Of a DNA stretch of 64,000 nt, positions 7,948 through 16,941 are shown one piece after another. The notes under the pieces are model-generated. The model worked only from the letters and a program-made list of their open reading frames with translations, was not told the DNA's origin and made no database searches. The stretch lies in contig JAEXDQ010000043.1 of NCBI GenBank assembly GCA_023401595.1, positions 1 to 64,000 of the forward strand, in the 5' to 3' direction. The position numbers and the translations under genes were made by a program. This DNA comes from Spirochaetota bacterium. Its GTDB lineage: Bacteria; Spirochaetota; Spirochaetia; Sphaerochaetales; Sphaerochaetaceae. Positions within the stretch are counted from its first letter, which is position 1; each line of letters opens with the position of its first letter.

Positions 7948-10845
7948 ATGATGTTGGATTTCAGCGATTTTTCATTCACCTACAAGTCTCAGCGGGTTCC
8001 CACGCTCAAGCATGTGGAGCTGCATGTGCGCGCGGGGGAGAAGCTGTTGATCATCGGTCCGAGCGGGAGTGGAAAGTCCACCCTCGGCAATTGTATCAAT
8101 GGCCTGATTCCCCATGCTATGTCGGGAACCATAGAAGGTTCGCTGAAAGTCGCCTCCATGGAGACCTCTGATACAGATATCTACGACCTGAACCGGAAGG
8201 TCGGGACTGTGTTGCAGGATACCGACGGGCAATTCGTAGGATTGTCCGTGGCCGAGGATATCGCCTTCTCCTTGGAGAACCAATGCGTGGCAAAACCCCG
8301 GATGGAGAAGCTGGTCCTGGAGATGGCCTCTTTGGTCGACATGGAGGCGTTCCTCGACCATCCGCCCGGCTCCCTGTCCGGTGGGCAGAAGCAGCGGGTT
8401 TCGCTCGCCGGCGTCCTTGTGGACGATGTGGATATCCTTCTGTTCGACGAACCGCTGGCCAATCTGGATCCCGCCACGGGCAAACGCGCCATAGAGCTGA
8501 TCGACGAACTGCACAAGCGGACGGGCAAGACCGTCGTGATCATCGAGCATCGGCTGGAGGACGTCCTCCATCGTCCCGTCGACAGGATACTCCTTGTCGA
8601 TGACGGCAGGATATGTCTGGATACCACCCCCGCGGCGTTGCTCGCCGGTTCTGTGCTTCAGGAGAAGGGCATCCGCGAGCCTCTGTACATCAGCGCCCTC
8701 AAGCTGGCGGGATGTGAGATCGCGCCGACGGAGGATATCGCCTATATCGACACTTTCCGGGTGGAACCCTATGCGCAGCGGCTATGCGGCTGGTTCACGA
8801 CCCGGCGCAGACAGTACCATCCTCCAAAAGGCGGGGAGCTGATCAGGTTCGACCACGTATCCTATTCCTACGACGGCTTGCGAGACGCCGTCCACGATGT
8901 AGGCTTCTCCATCAGGAAAGGGGAGATGGTTTCGATTCTCGGCAAGAACGGCGCAGGTAAATCGACGATGGCGCAGTTGCTCATGGGCATCATGCGGCCC
9001 GATTCCGGCCGGATTTTCCTAGCCGGCCGTGACGCGACCGACGATACGATCTATGAGCGCAGCCGTAGGATCGGCTATGTCATGCAGAACCCGAATCACA
9101 TGATCAGCCATCCGATGATCTACGACGAGGTCGCTTTCGGTCTGCGTCTGAAAGGTCTGCCCGAAGACGCTGTGCGCAAGCGCGTTCTTGAAGTACTGGA
9201 GCTTTGCGGTCTGCGCAGGCACCACAAATGGCCGATCAGCGCATTGAGTTACGGACAGAAGAAGCGCGTCACCATCGCGTCGATCCTGGTGATGGATCCC
9301 GAGGTGCTGATCTTGGACGAGCCGACGGCAGGGCAGGACTACAGGCGGTACACGGCGCTGATGTCCTTCCTGCGGGATATCAACCGTCGGCTGGGCATCA
9401 CGATCCTGTTCGTCACGCACGACATGCACCTTGCGTTGGAATACACCCCCAGGGCCATCGTCCTCGCCGACGGAGTGTTGCTTCGGGACGCGCCTGTCAG
9501 CGAAGTCTTCAGCGACGGGGCGTTGCTCCGGCAGGCGAATCTGAAAGAGACTTCCCTCTATATCCTGGCGCAACGGGCCGGTATTCCCCAAGCGGAAATC
9601 CCGTCGTTCATCGAGACCTTCATCGAGGCCGAGGACGAACGGCGGGAGACCGGCTCCCAGGCGTCTCCACCCGCCATCGGGCAGAATGACGGGCTCGATT
9701 TCGTTCCCGCTGTTGCCTTGGATTCAGCCGGCGACGGGACGATCAGCTTCGCAAGTGTCGTTGGCGCCGCTACCTCAAAGGACACTGAGGGGACGATGCG
9801 TGCTGTTCCTGCCGATGCCGATGCTTTCGGCTCCGCTTCCGAAAAGAGTCTCGGCCATGCAGACCAAACCGGCCATGCAGACCAGGCAGATCAAACCGAC
9901 CAAACCGGCCAGGCAGACAAGGCAGACAAGGGGAGCCGTCCGGATGTTTCGGGCGATGAAGCCAAAGCGCCGGACACGGAATCTGCCGCCGGTAAGACGG
10001 CTGGCAAAGGGCGGAAGTTCGGCTTTGGACTTGCCTATGTCGATACCGGTTCGTGGATCCATCATCTCAATGGAGTGACGAAGTTCTTGTTCTTCATTGG
10101 CTGGATGGTCCTATGCCTGACGACCTTCGATATTCGTATCCTGTTGACGGGGCTATGTGTTTCGATCGCGGCCATGCTGACCTGCAAGGTTCCGTTTCGC
10201 AAGTTCCGCCCGTTGCTGGTCGCCATGCTCGGGGTGATCACGCTGAACGCCTTGTTCATCTACCTGTTCTCGCCCGGACAAGGCACGCTCTATCTCGGTA
10301 CACGGACGGTGCTGCTGGGGCCTTCCTCCGCCAAGTACGCCTTGACCGCGGAGACCTTGTTCTACCTTGTGGTCGTCTGTCTCAAATATTTTACTATTTT
10401 TCCCATCGCCTTGGTGTTCGTCTTCTGCACCCAGCCGTCCGAGTTCGCCAGCAGCCTGAACCGCATCGGTATTTCCTACAGGATATCCTATGCGGTGAGC
10501 CTCGCTTTACGGTATATTCCAGAAATCACCGATGATTTTGTCCATATCATGCACGCACAGCAGGCCCGCGGAGTCGATATCTCCAAGAACGTGCCGTTGC
10601 GCCGGCGTATCAGCAATGTCAGCAAGGTTCTCGCCCCGCTGGTCCTGTCCAGTATCGACAGGATCGACATCATCACGAACGCCATGGTGCTGCGAGGCTT
10701 CGGCAAAGGTAAGCGAAGGACCTGGTACCGCGCCACAGCGATGAAAGCTTCCGATTATCTCGTTATTTTCGGGTGCTTCGGGTTGCTCGCCGTCTCCTTG
10801 ACGGCCCGTTTCGGTTTCGGCGTCATGTTCTGGCGTCCGTTCTGA
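7948..10845 (+). CDS. fused ECF transporter energy module: ATPase-ATPase-EcfT
   Basis: 965 residues carrying the whole energising part of an ECF importer in one chain. The first ABC domain has Walker A GPSGSGKST (37-45), the LSGGQ signature near 146 and LLFDEP near 164. The second has GKNGAGKST near 332, the variant signature LSYGQ near 433, LILDEP near 454 and a THD switch near 491. A charged, Ala/Asp/Gln-rich linker (about 600-690) then leads to an EcfT-like membrane domain with the coupling motifs QQARGVDI (near 871) and VLRGFG (near 913). ATPases and EcfT are normally separate proteins. No clear ribosome site lies before ATG 7948, suggesting coupling to the S-component gene 13 bases upstream. 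Confidence 0.9.
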   Translation: MMLDFSDFSFTYKSQRVPTLKHVELHVRAGEKLLIIGPSGSGKSTLGNCINGLIPHAMSGTIEGSLKVASMETSDTDIYDLNRKVGTVLQDTDGQFVGLSVAEDIAFSLENQCVAKPRMEKLVLEMASLVDMEAFLDHPPGSLSGGQKQRVSLAGVLVDDVDILLFDEPLANLDPATGKRAIELIDELHKRTGKTVVIIEHRLEDVLHRPVDRILLVDDGRICLDTTPAALLAGSVLQEKGIREPLYISALKLAGCEIAPTEDIAYIDTFRVEPYAQRLCGWFTTRRRQYHPPKGGELIRFDHVSYSYDGLRDAVHDVGFSIRKGEMVSILGKNGAGKSTMAQLLMGIMRPDSGRIFLAGRDATDDTIYERSRRIGYVMQNPNHMISHPMIYDEVAFGLRLKGLPEDAVRKRVLEVLELCGLRRHHKWPISALSYGQKKRVTIASILVMDPEVLILDEPTAGQDYRRYTALMSFLRDINRRLGITILFVTHDMHLALEYTPRAIVLADGVLLRDAPVSEVFSDGALLRQANLKETSLYILAQRAGIPQAEIPSFIETFIEAEDERRETGSQASPPAIGQNDGLDFVPAVALDSAGDGTISFASVVGAATSKDTEGTMRAVPADADAFGSASEKSLGHADQTGHADQADQTDQTGQADKADKGSRPDVSGDEAKAPDTESAAGKTAGKGRKFGFGLAYVDTGSWIHHLNGVTKFLFFIGWMVLCLTTFDIRILLTGLCVSIAAMLTCKVPFRKFRPLLVAMLGVITLNALFIYLFSPGQGTLYLGTRTVLLGPSSAKYALTAETLFYLVVVCLKYFTIFPIALVFVFCTQPSEFASSLNRIGISYRISYAVSLALRYIPEITDDFVHIMHAQQARGVDISKNVPLRRRISNVSKVLAPLVLSSIDRIDIITNAMVLRGFGKGKRRTWYRATAMKASDYLVIFGCFGLLAVSLTARFGFGVMFWRPF
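9852..9931 (+). repeat. degenerate short repeats coding the ATPase-EcfT linker
   Basis: In-frame repeats of roughly 9-15 bases (cagaccaaaccgg, caggcaga, cagacaagg) encode a Gln/Ala/Asp/Lys/Thr low-complexity stretch between the second ATPase and EcfT domains. The unit lengths keep the frame, so copy number could vary without breaking the protein. Confidence 0.6.
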
Positions 10846-10857
10846 TTGCCGTCCATC

Positions 10858-10888
10858 GGTTGGGAAACCGGTTTTCAACCTCTTTTAC
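10858..10888 (+). terminator. possible terminator of the ECF operon
   Basis: An imperfect hairpin (ggttg...aaac / gttt...caacc) starts about 12 bases after the stop and is followed by a weak T-rich stretch (tctttta). The next 220 bases to the DksA-like gene hold no gene. Confidence 0.35.
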
Positions 10889-11111
10889 GATCTCGGCCCT
10901 GATTGTCTCTTTTCGCTATGTTTCTCGACCAGGTTGCTGTCCGTAATGAAAACCTCAATGAAAAACAACAAAGAAATGCATCATTTTTTCAGAAAATCGA
11001 CAAATAATGCTTGACTTGTCGGGCGTTGCCCTACATCTTTATGGTTAACTTGACGGGGAGGTCCGTCGCAAGGGTTGCGCGACGGGAATATGTTTCCCCC
11101 AGGAGGCACGC

Positions 11112-11480
11112 ATGGCTAATGACTTTCTTTCAGAAATGGAGACCAAGCTCCTGGCAATGCGAAAGGAACTGCTTGAGAAGCTGTCCAACGATGACAACGA
11201 TTTCCGCGGCATGGTGAATGCGACGGGGATCAAAGACAGTATAGATGTTGCCGCGGATGACATTGCTTTCAAAAAGATGGAAGCGATCAACCAGCATGAT
11301 GCAAATCGACTCAAGGCAGTTGAATCCGCTCTGACCAGATTGAAGAACGGCCGTTACGGTACTTGTCTGCGTTGTGGCAAGAAAATCACTGAAGAACGTT
11401 TGCGGGCGATTCCTTACGCGGTGCTGTGCATCGACTGCAAGAATGGGGAAGAGGGCCCCAGCAAGCGCCGGATCGTCTGA
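11112..11480 (+). CDS. DksA/TraR family zinc-finger protein
   Basis: 122 residues. The N-terminal half is a long helical hairpin. The C-terminal part has a four-cysteine zinc finger (Cys85, Cys88, Cys106, Cys109: CLRCGKKI and LCIDCKN), the mark of the family. DksA binds the RNA polymerase secondary channel and works with ppGpp on stringent promoters. The coiled-coil tip reads NATGIKDSIDVAADDI; it has Asp residues but not the exact DxxDxA of E. coli DksA, so it may be a general DksA/TraR homologue. A strong ribosome site (aggaggca) precedes the ATG. The 280 bases downstream hold no visible gene. Confidence 0.85.
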   Translation: MANDFLSEMETKLLAMRKELLEKLSNDDNDFRGMVNATGIKDSIDVAADDIAFKKMEAINQHDANRLKAVESALTRLKNGRYGTCLRCGKKITEERLRAIPYAVLCIDCKNGEEGPSKRRIV

Positions 11481-11759
11481 CCGACCATGGGACCTGGAAA
11501 CGTTGCTTCGCGACGTTCCGCACTATCCTCCACCACTTGCTTGCGGTTGTTCAGGTCCCTCGCTTTTTCCTCTCCCCCCTCAGGTGGTCATATACAGCCG
11601 TACCTGTCCGCCGTCTTGTCGCGTTCCGGCTTGGTGTCTTGGCATCGCGTCTTTTCCGTGTGTGGATACGGATGTCCGGGAACGAACGCAGGGAAATGCG
11701 TAGACTTGGTTTGAGCGGGAGCTTGTGATACCGGGGCGGGGGAGTTTTCCTTACCTCTG

Positions 11760-13091
11760 TCAGTCCCGGAACACGACCCTTGTCTCGAAGACTGAACCGT
11801 CGTGGGTGAACTCGCACCAACCGCCGCTTTCCGCTACCATCAAACGAATGTTCTCCAGACCAAAACCATGGAGTTTCTTGTCTGGTTTCGATGTGATGAT
11901 GTTCCCTTGTTCATCCGTCTGTATTTCACCCTGGTAGCTGTTCGTGATGCGCAGGACCGTCTTGTGGTCCTGCATCGCTTTCCCCTCGACCATGACGAAC
12001 CGGTCGCTTGCGCTGGACATCTTGCCGCAGGCTTCCCTGGCGTTCTCCAAAGCGTTGCCGAGGATGACGCACAACGGCATCGGATCGTCGGGAACCTGTC
12101 CGCCTTCATCCAGGACGAAGGAATATCTGATCCCCGAATTCTTGAACAAGTCCGCATAGTAGGAGAGAATGACGTTCGCTTCAAAGACGTTGCAGAACCG
12201 GACGATGTTCGACGAGGGGCTTTTGTCCGCCAGCATGGAGACATATTGCAGGACTTTGTCCATATCTCCCGCTTTGCACAACCCTTCGATGGCGATGAAA
12301 TGGTGTTTCATGTCGTGGTTGATCCGTCGGACGGTGTCGATATTTTCCAGAATACCTTCATACTGCCGTTCGCTCTGCTGTAGCTGCATCTGGGAGATGT
12401 CCAGCTTCGCCTTGGTCATGAACAGTTGCTTCTTTTGCTCTTCCGACCTGCACATCTCGGAGATTGCGATGATGAGGACCAGGAACACTACGGCAAGGAT
12501 GATGTTGATCAGCGTCGTCACCAGAAAGTCCTGGGTCCGGAATTCCAGCGGTTGCGGATAGCTCGCCATGAACATCATGAATATGTTCGCTATCATGGCG
12601 GCGACGCCTACCGGCCACCAGACCTTGCTGTTCCCGTATTCGAACATCATCCTGACCCGTGGACATACGAGCTTGACCATCGGGATCGTGGCCGCGACCA
12701 TGACAAGCGTCGTTATGGCGAAATTTATGGTGTAATTCGTCTGTATCGAGGTAGGGAAGATGAACAGGAACGTGGTCAAGTTCACTACGCTGATCGAGAA
12801 GTCCGTGAAGAAATAGGAAAACAAAAACCTGCCGTCGCGGTATTTCACGATGCACAGCAGGCAGATGAAGCTTGGAATGGTCAGATATACGAACATCAGG
12901 TCGATGGCGGTCTGCAAGGCGAACAGGTATGCGGTCAAGGTATACGCCAGCACACCGGCCGCAGTCACCGAAACGATGATGGTCACCGCCTTCTTTTTCG
13001 GTATCCGAAAGGGGGTCAGCGAGATACAGACCCAAATCTGACAAGTCACCAGCACTATGACGTTGATGATGTTCTGCAATGTCTGCGACAT
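11760..13091 (-). CDS. GHKL-type sensor histidine kinase (AgrC/CitA-like), orphan
   Basis: 443 residues. The first 220 contain about six or seven hydrophobic helices with little periplasmic sequence, as in AgrC-type receptors. A short coiled coil leads to the phospho-acceptor motif NHDMKHH (His259). The ATP-binding lid has the N box LGNALENA and the G box HGFGLENI, the GHKL arrangement. Such kinases usually pair with a LytTR-type response regulator and often sense peptides; no regulator, transporter or peptide gene is adjacent here. The upstream 278 bases show no gene. Confidence 0.85.
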   Translation of the reverse strand: MSQTLQNIINVIVLVTCQIWVCISLTPFRIPKKKAVTIIVSVTAAGVLAYTLTAYLFALQTAIDLMFVYLTIPSFICLLCIVKYRDGRFLFSYFFTDFSISVVNLTTFLFIFPTSIQTNYTINFAITTLVMVAATIPMVKLVCPRVRMMFEYGNSKVWWPVGVAAMIANIFMMFMASYPQPLEFRTQDFLVTTLINIILAVVFLVLIIAISEMCRSEEQKKQLFMTKAKLDISQMQLQQSERQYEGILENIDTVRRINHDMKHHFIAIEGLCKAGDMDKVLQYVSMLADKSPSSNIVRFCNVFEANVILSYYADLFKNSGIRYSFVLDEGGQVPDDPMPLCVILGNALENAREACGKMSSASDRFVMVEGKAMQDHKTVLRITNSYQGEIQTDEQGNIITSKPDKKLHGFGLENIRLMVAESGGWCEFTHDGSVFETRVVFRD

Positions 13092-13369
13092 GCGTTCTCC
13101 CCCTCTTGCACCCGTTCCTTATGGTACAAGATGTTCCCGCTTGGTACAACCTGTTTTGTTTGCGGTGCCGTATGGTTCGCCGGGAACCTGCTTGTCGTTG
13201 GACTTCCTGTCGTCGTGAGGGTGTTTGCTGACATGGTGGTTGATAGGGGTGCTGATAGGGTTGCGGCACGAAACCGCGGACGTGCGGACGTGGCGTGATA
13301 TCGGATGTCGTTGGAAGCGGCGTAGGACCGCCTTCGTGCCTTGCGGCTTTCAAGCGGTCCTACGTAACG

Positions 13370-14023
13370 TTAGATCCAAGGGTTGTTTCGTTCACTTCCG
13401 ATCGTGGTGGGTACTCCGTGACCGGGAAATACCTGTACCTTGTCGGGGAGCGTGAACAATCTGTCATGTAGGCTTTCGATGATTTTGCTGTAGTTGCCTC
13501 CCGGCAGGTCGGTACGGCCGATACCGCCTGCGAAAAGTGTATCGCCACTGAGCAGGATCGATCCCGGTTCGTGGTAGAAGCCTACGGAGCCCGGAGTATG
13601 TCCGGGGGTATGCAATACGGTGAATCCGCATCCTTCCAGAAGCTGTCCGTCGGAAAGATAGGCAGTAGCCTCTGGAAGCTGTGCGAACAACGGCTCGCAT
13701 TCTCGAGCGAATCGGATATCGACCCGTTGGACTCTCCGGAGCATCTTCATGCCGCCCTCATGTCCAAGCATGTCCGCGTCGGCCTCATGAACGAGGACGG
13801 GAAGCTCCGGCCACCGCTCGCGCAAGGCCGGCAACGCCATGACATGGTCCCAATGGGCGTGCGTCAGCAAGACGGCCACGGGTCTGGAACCCTTCTGCTC
13901 GATACGTTCGACAATCGTCCGACCATCGTATCCAGGATCCACGATCCAGCAATCGAGGGCGTCTGTTGTGAAAATATAGCAGTTCGTTCCGTAAGGACCG
14001 ACCGTGACACGTTCCAGCTGCAT
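13370..14023 (-). CDS. MBL-fold metallo-hydrolase (glyoxalase II-like)
   Basis: 217 residues. The metal-binding motif THAHWDH (54-60) is complete, and further ligands are visible in HTPGHTPGS, LSGDTLF and FPGHG. The N-terminus LERVTVGPYGTNCYI is typical of the YcbL/GloB-like subgroup, which hydrolyses thioesters such as S-lactoylglutathione. It starts 3 bases after the stop of the RNA-binding protein gene upstream on the same strand, so the two are co-transcribed. Confidence 0.88.
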   Translation of the reverse strand: MQLERVTVGPYGTNCYIFTTDALDCWIVDPGYDGRTIVERIEQKGSRPVAVLLTHAHWDHVMALPALRERWPELPVLVHEADADMLGHEGGMKMLRRVQRVDIRFARECEPLFAQLPEATAYLSDGQLLEGCGFTVLHTPGHTPGSVGFYHEPGSILLSGDTLFAGGIGRTDLPGGNYSKIIESLHDRLFTLPDKVQVFPGHGVPTTIGSERNNPWI

Positions 14024-14026
14024 GGA

Positions 14027-15661
14027 CTACTCCTTGTTGGAATAGCTGACCGAAGCGGTGCGACCTTTGATGTCCATGCCGTTGATCTTCTCAATGGCTT
14101 TCTCGCAGTTCTCTTCGCTCATGGTTATGAAGGAGTACTTGTCATGGATACGGATCGAATAGATGTCTTCCCTGGTAACCCCCAGTTCCGTCTGAAGAAG
14201 CTGGGAAAGCTCCTTCGCATAGAGCCGCTTCATTTTGCCTATGTTGAGATAGAGCGTCTTCGCCCCCTCGGGGATGATGCGTTCCGGCTTCGGCTCCGCA
14301 TTGGTCTCAGCGGTATCATCAGCCGATTTCTGCGGCTGAAGCGCCGGCCCCTGGGGCTTCGGCTGACGCGGGGCGCGTGGCTGACGTTCCCGTTCCACCG
14401 GGGCGGTGCGAGGCGTTTTCGCACGGGGTCTCGCGCTGTCGGTCGTCGCAAGCAGTTCGCGCAGCAGATAGGCCATGAAATACCCGCGCAAAGCGAACGG
14501 TACGTTTTTCTTGATCAGCTTCTTCAGCTGGTCGAGTTCTTCAGGATTGGCGTCCGCACGGGTTTTGCCGGCGAGCAACTGGATCTTTCCGGTCAGGACG
14601 TCCAAGTCGGTAGGGGTGCTCTTGATTTCATTGTTCATGAGCAAAGTCTCCTTGGTTTCAAGTATTTCTCCTCGAACGAAGTCGGGGAGGATGCATACGG
14701 CGCCGGTCAACACCGCCGGCCAGGACAGTGATTGCCGCAGCATCTGGCTGCATTCCTCCAGAGATAGACCATAGGTCACGATATCTAGTCTTTGCCCCGG
14801 CCGAGGGTTGTACGAGCCAGACAGGACCGCATCAAGATCTATCGTAGTTGCGTCGAGGAGAGGAACCTGGCGACGCAATCGGATGGATACCTCCGTCCTG
14901 TAATCCGCCGAGCCGCATATCACCAGATGGTCACAGGCGACGGCTCCGGCCGAACATAGGATATCGGTCACATCCTGCGGGGAAGGGTCTGCCGACAACC
15001 TGAATTCAATCGGCCACGGCAATCGGTCCCAAGCGCTCTTGGCCAGCGTTTGAGAACGAGTGAAAATCTGCCCGTCCCACGGCTCCAGTCTGGAAAAATC
15101 TGAAGTAAAGAACTCGCAGAAGCATCTGCGGTGGAGTTTCGTAGCGATGAACTGCGTATCATGTACGAAATTCCGAAGTTCATACGGTTGCCTGCCGGAC
15201 TCGATGCCCAGCCCCATGTCCATCGCCACCAGAGTACGGACGTTCCGTACGGACAGGTTGTTGCGCCTGATATGGTCGATGATGCGTCTGGGGGTGGTCG
15301 CTATTCCGATCAGACGGCCCTGTATGAACTCCAGTTCTTCACTTGGCTGCAGGCTCTCGTCCAAGACCGCCACATCGGAAGGCCTGGCCGTTCCGAGCGA
15401 ATCCTGAAGAGCGCCAAGCGCCGCGGGCGAGAGAAGCAACAGCAACCGGGGGCTCGCCTCCGACGCATCCTTCGAGAACGCCGCCGTCTCCATCAATCTT
15501 GTCAGGCATTTCCTCCCAAGATACGGAGAATCGACGCCCGTTTCGATGACAACGTTCGTATGGGCGTACGCTTTCTCGATGTCTGCGAGTTGTTGTTCGA
15601 GGAGGGGCGGAAAATCCTGCGCAATGCTAGTCGTTTTGCCCCCATCCTGTGTGAAGCCCAC
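14027..15661 (-). CDS. degenerate DEAD-box-like protein with C-terminal DbpA-type RNA-binding domain
   Basis: 544 residues from a GTG start preceded by aaagagg. Residues 470-544 match the DbpA RNA-binding fold (LYLNIGKMKRLYAKEL, IRIHDKYSFI). Residues 118-150 align with the DEAD-box Ib-II region: ATTPRRIIDHIRR resembles the usual TPGRI motif, but the place of the DEAD tetrapeptide reads MDMG. No Walker A lysine loop of the AxxGxGKT type is seen near the N-terminus, and SAT seems replaced by TSD. A Pro/Arg/Lys-rich linker (about 395-465) joins the halves. It is probably an RNA-binding protein descended from a helicase that no longer hydrolyses ATP. Confidence 0.7.
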   Translation of the reverse strand: MGFTQDGGKTTSIAQDFPPLLEQQLADIEKAYAHTNVVIETGVDSPYLGRKCLTRLMETAAFSKDASEASPRLLLLLSPAALGALQDSLGTARPSDVAVLDESLQPSEELEFIQGRLIGIATTPRRIIDHIRRNNLSVRNVRTLVAMDMGLGIESGRQPYELRNFVHDTQFIATKLHRRCFCEFFTSDFSRLEPWDGQIFTRSQTLAKSAWDRLPWPIEFRLSADPSPQDVTDILCSAGAVACDHLVICGSADYRTEVSIRLRRQVPLLDATTIDLDAVLSGSYNPRPGQRLDIVTYGLSLEECSQMLRQSLSWPAVLTGAVCILPDFVRGEILETKETLLMNNEIKSTPTDLDVLTGKIQLLAGKTRADANPEELDQLKKLIKKNVPFALRGYFMAYLLRELLATTDSARPRAKTPRTAPVERERQPRAPRQPKPQGPALQPQKSADDTAETNAEPKPERIIPEGAKTLYLNIGKMKRLYAKELSQLLQTELGVTREDIYSIRIHDKYSFITMSEENCEKAIEKINGMDIKGRTASVSYSNKE

Positions 15662-15744
15662 GATAGCCTCTTTTCCACACTAGAGTTTCTATCAGAATAT
15701 AGGGCGAGCCATGCTTTGTCAATAAACAAGGAATGTGGTAGGAT

Positions 15745-16941
15745 ATGCTCATGGGTAGGCTGCAAGCTGAAATCGCCGCGACACAGAAAGAAATCGAACT
15801 TGCCGGACAGGATCTGGATATCTTGTTCGAGGAATTGGGGCAGATGGCCGCCGCACTGCGGCAGAGCGTTACAATTTCCGTCTGTACCCAGGAATTCCAG
15901 GACTACTATCGGAGCAAGGGGGAGCTGGAGGACATCCAGATCCGGCTCAGCCATGTCCGCGCAGCCTTGGACGAGATAGACGACAGGTCGAAGAAGATAT
16001 CCACTCTCAAGGCTTCGTTGCGTATGCTTGAGCAACGCTATGACACCGCTTGCTCGAGAGCCGGCGCCATCGCTTTCGAAGCTTCCTCGGCCGACATGCT
16101 TCCTTCCCATCTGGTTCATATGCTTCCTCCTATCGACGGACAGCAGAAGCGTTTCGCCCTTTGGGTGGTGCGCCGGGGGCGGGCTGAAAAAAACGCCCTT
16201 GAAGGCTCCGGAATACGGAAACTGGTCGCCCATGTGGAAGAACGCTATTGTTCATGGAAGCTACGGAGGGTCAACCGTAGCTGCGAATCCCTGTTCCGGC
16301 AGATCGGCAGGGCGATCGATGAAAGCGGTTGCGTGATGGATCTTCCAGGAGAGAACGCTCCCCGTCTCGCTTCGGAACTCGCTTCCATCTGCAGCGACCG
16401 CAAGGGAATCAACGAGGAGATTGAACTCCAGCAGAAACATATCGAACACGTCCAAGGGACATTGACGGAATCCTCGTTCGACGCATCCGCCATGAACCAG
16501 GCGAACAGGCGTGTCGAGGAACTGGAAAAACAGGAACGGGACAAGCTCGCCGTCGTTCGTACCTGCGCCATCGCATATGGCAAAGCGTTGTCGGAAGTCG
16601 CCGGCCAATGGATATCCCTGCCCGCGGTCACTTCCCAGGTACAAGCCTGCTACGAGCAGATACGACGCCACGAACGGCGCATCCTGATGTTGCAGAAGCA
16701 TATAGATTCGTTGGAGATTGACATCGAGGTCGAAGAGCTGGAGCTGCTGATCAGCCAGGACGCGGAACGGATCGGACACCTCAAGGAACAGATCGCCGCT
16801 TTCCAGCGGCAGATCATAGAGATACAGAACGAAATTACGGAAAACCGTCGTAAGATCGAGCGTCTGCAAGGCGGTAACGCTTTACCTTCTCACCCAGAAC
16901 CCGTTCGGCTGGAGGATGTCCGGGCGGAGGATGGACGATGA
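15745..16941 (+). CDS. coiled-coil protein of unknown function, coupled to mltG
   Basis: 398 residues, soluble and almost wholly helical. Long heptad-like stretches occur at about 1-110 and 215-385 (for example IDSLEIDIEVEELELLI and RQIIEIQNEITENRRKIE), with a more compact middle around 115-200 containing a Lys/Arg-rich patch (LWVVRRGRAEKNAL). No signal peptide is visible. The stop overlaps the start of the mltG-like gene by four bases (ATGA), so the products are probably made together and may act together at the envelope or division site. A second ATG at 15751 is an equally good start. No family recognised. Confidence 0.7.
   Translation: MLMGRLQAEIAATQKEIELAGQDLDILFEELGQMAAALRQSVTISVCTQEFQDYYRSKGELEDIQIRLSHVRAALDEIDDRSKKISTLKASLRMLEQRYDTACSRAGAIAFEASSADMLPSHLVHMLPPIDGQQKRFALWVVRRGRAEKNALEGSGIRKLVAHVEERYCSWKLRRVNRSCESLFRQIGRAIDESGCVMDLPGENAPRLASELASICSDRKGINEEIELQQKHIEHVQGTLTESSFDASAMNQANRRVEELEKQERDKLAVVRTCAIAYGKALSEVAGQWISLPAVTSQVQACYEQIRRHERRILMLQKHIDSLEIDIEVEELELLISQDAERIGHLKEQIAAFQRQIIEIQNEITENRRKIERLQGGNALPSHPEPVRLEDVRAEDGR

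Noticed and set aside
11011..11043. TTGACT before the DksA-like gene as promoter
   Set aside because: No acceptable -10 box at 16-18 bases; only TACATC at 15 bases.
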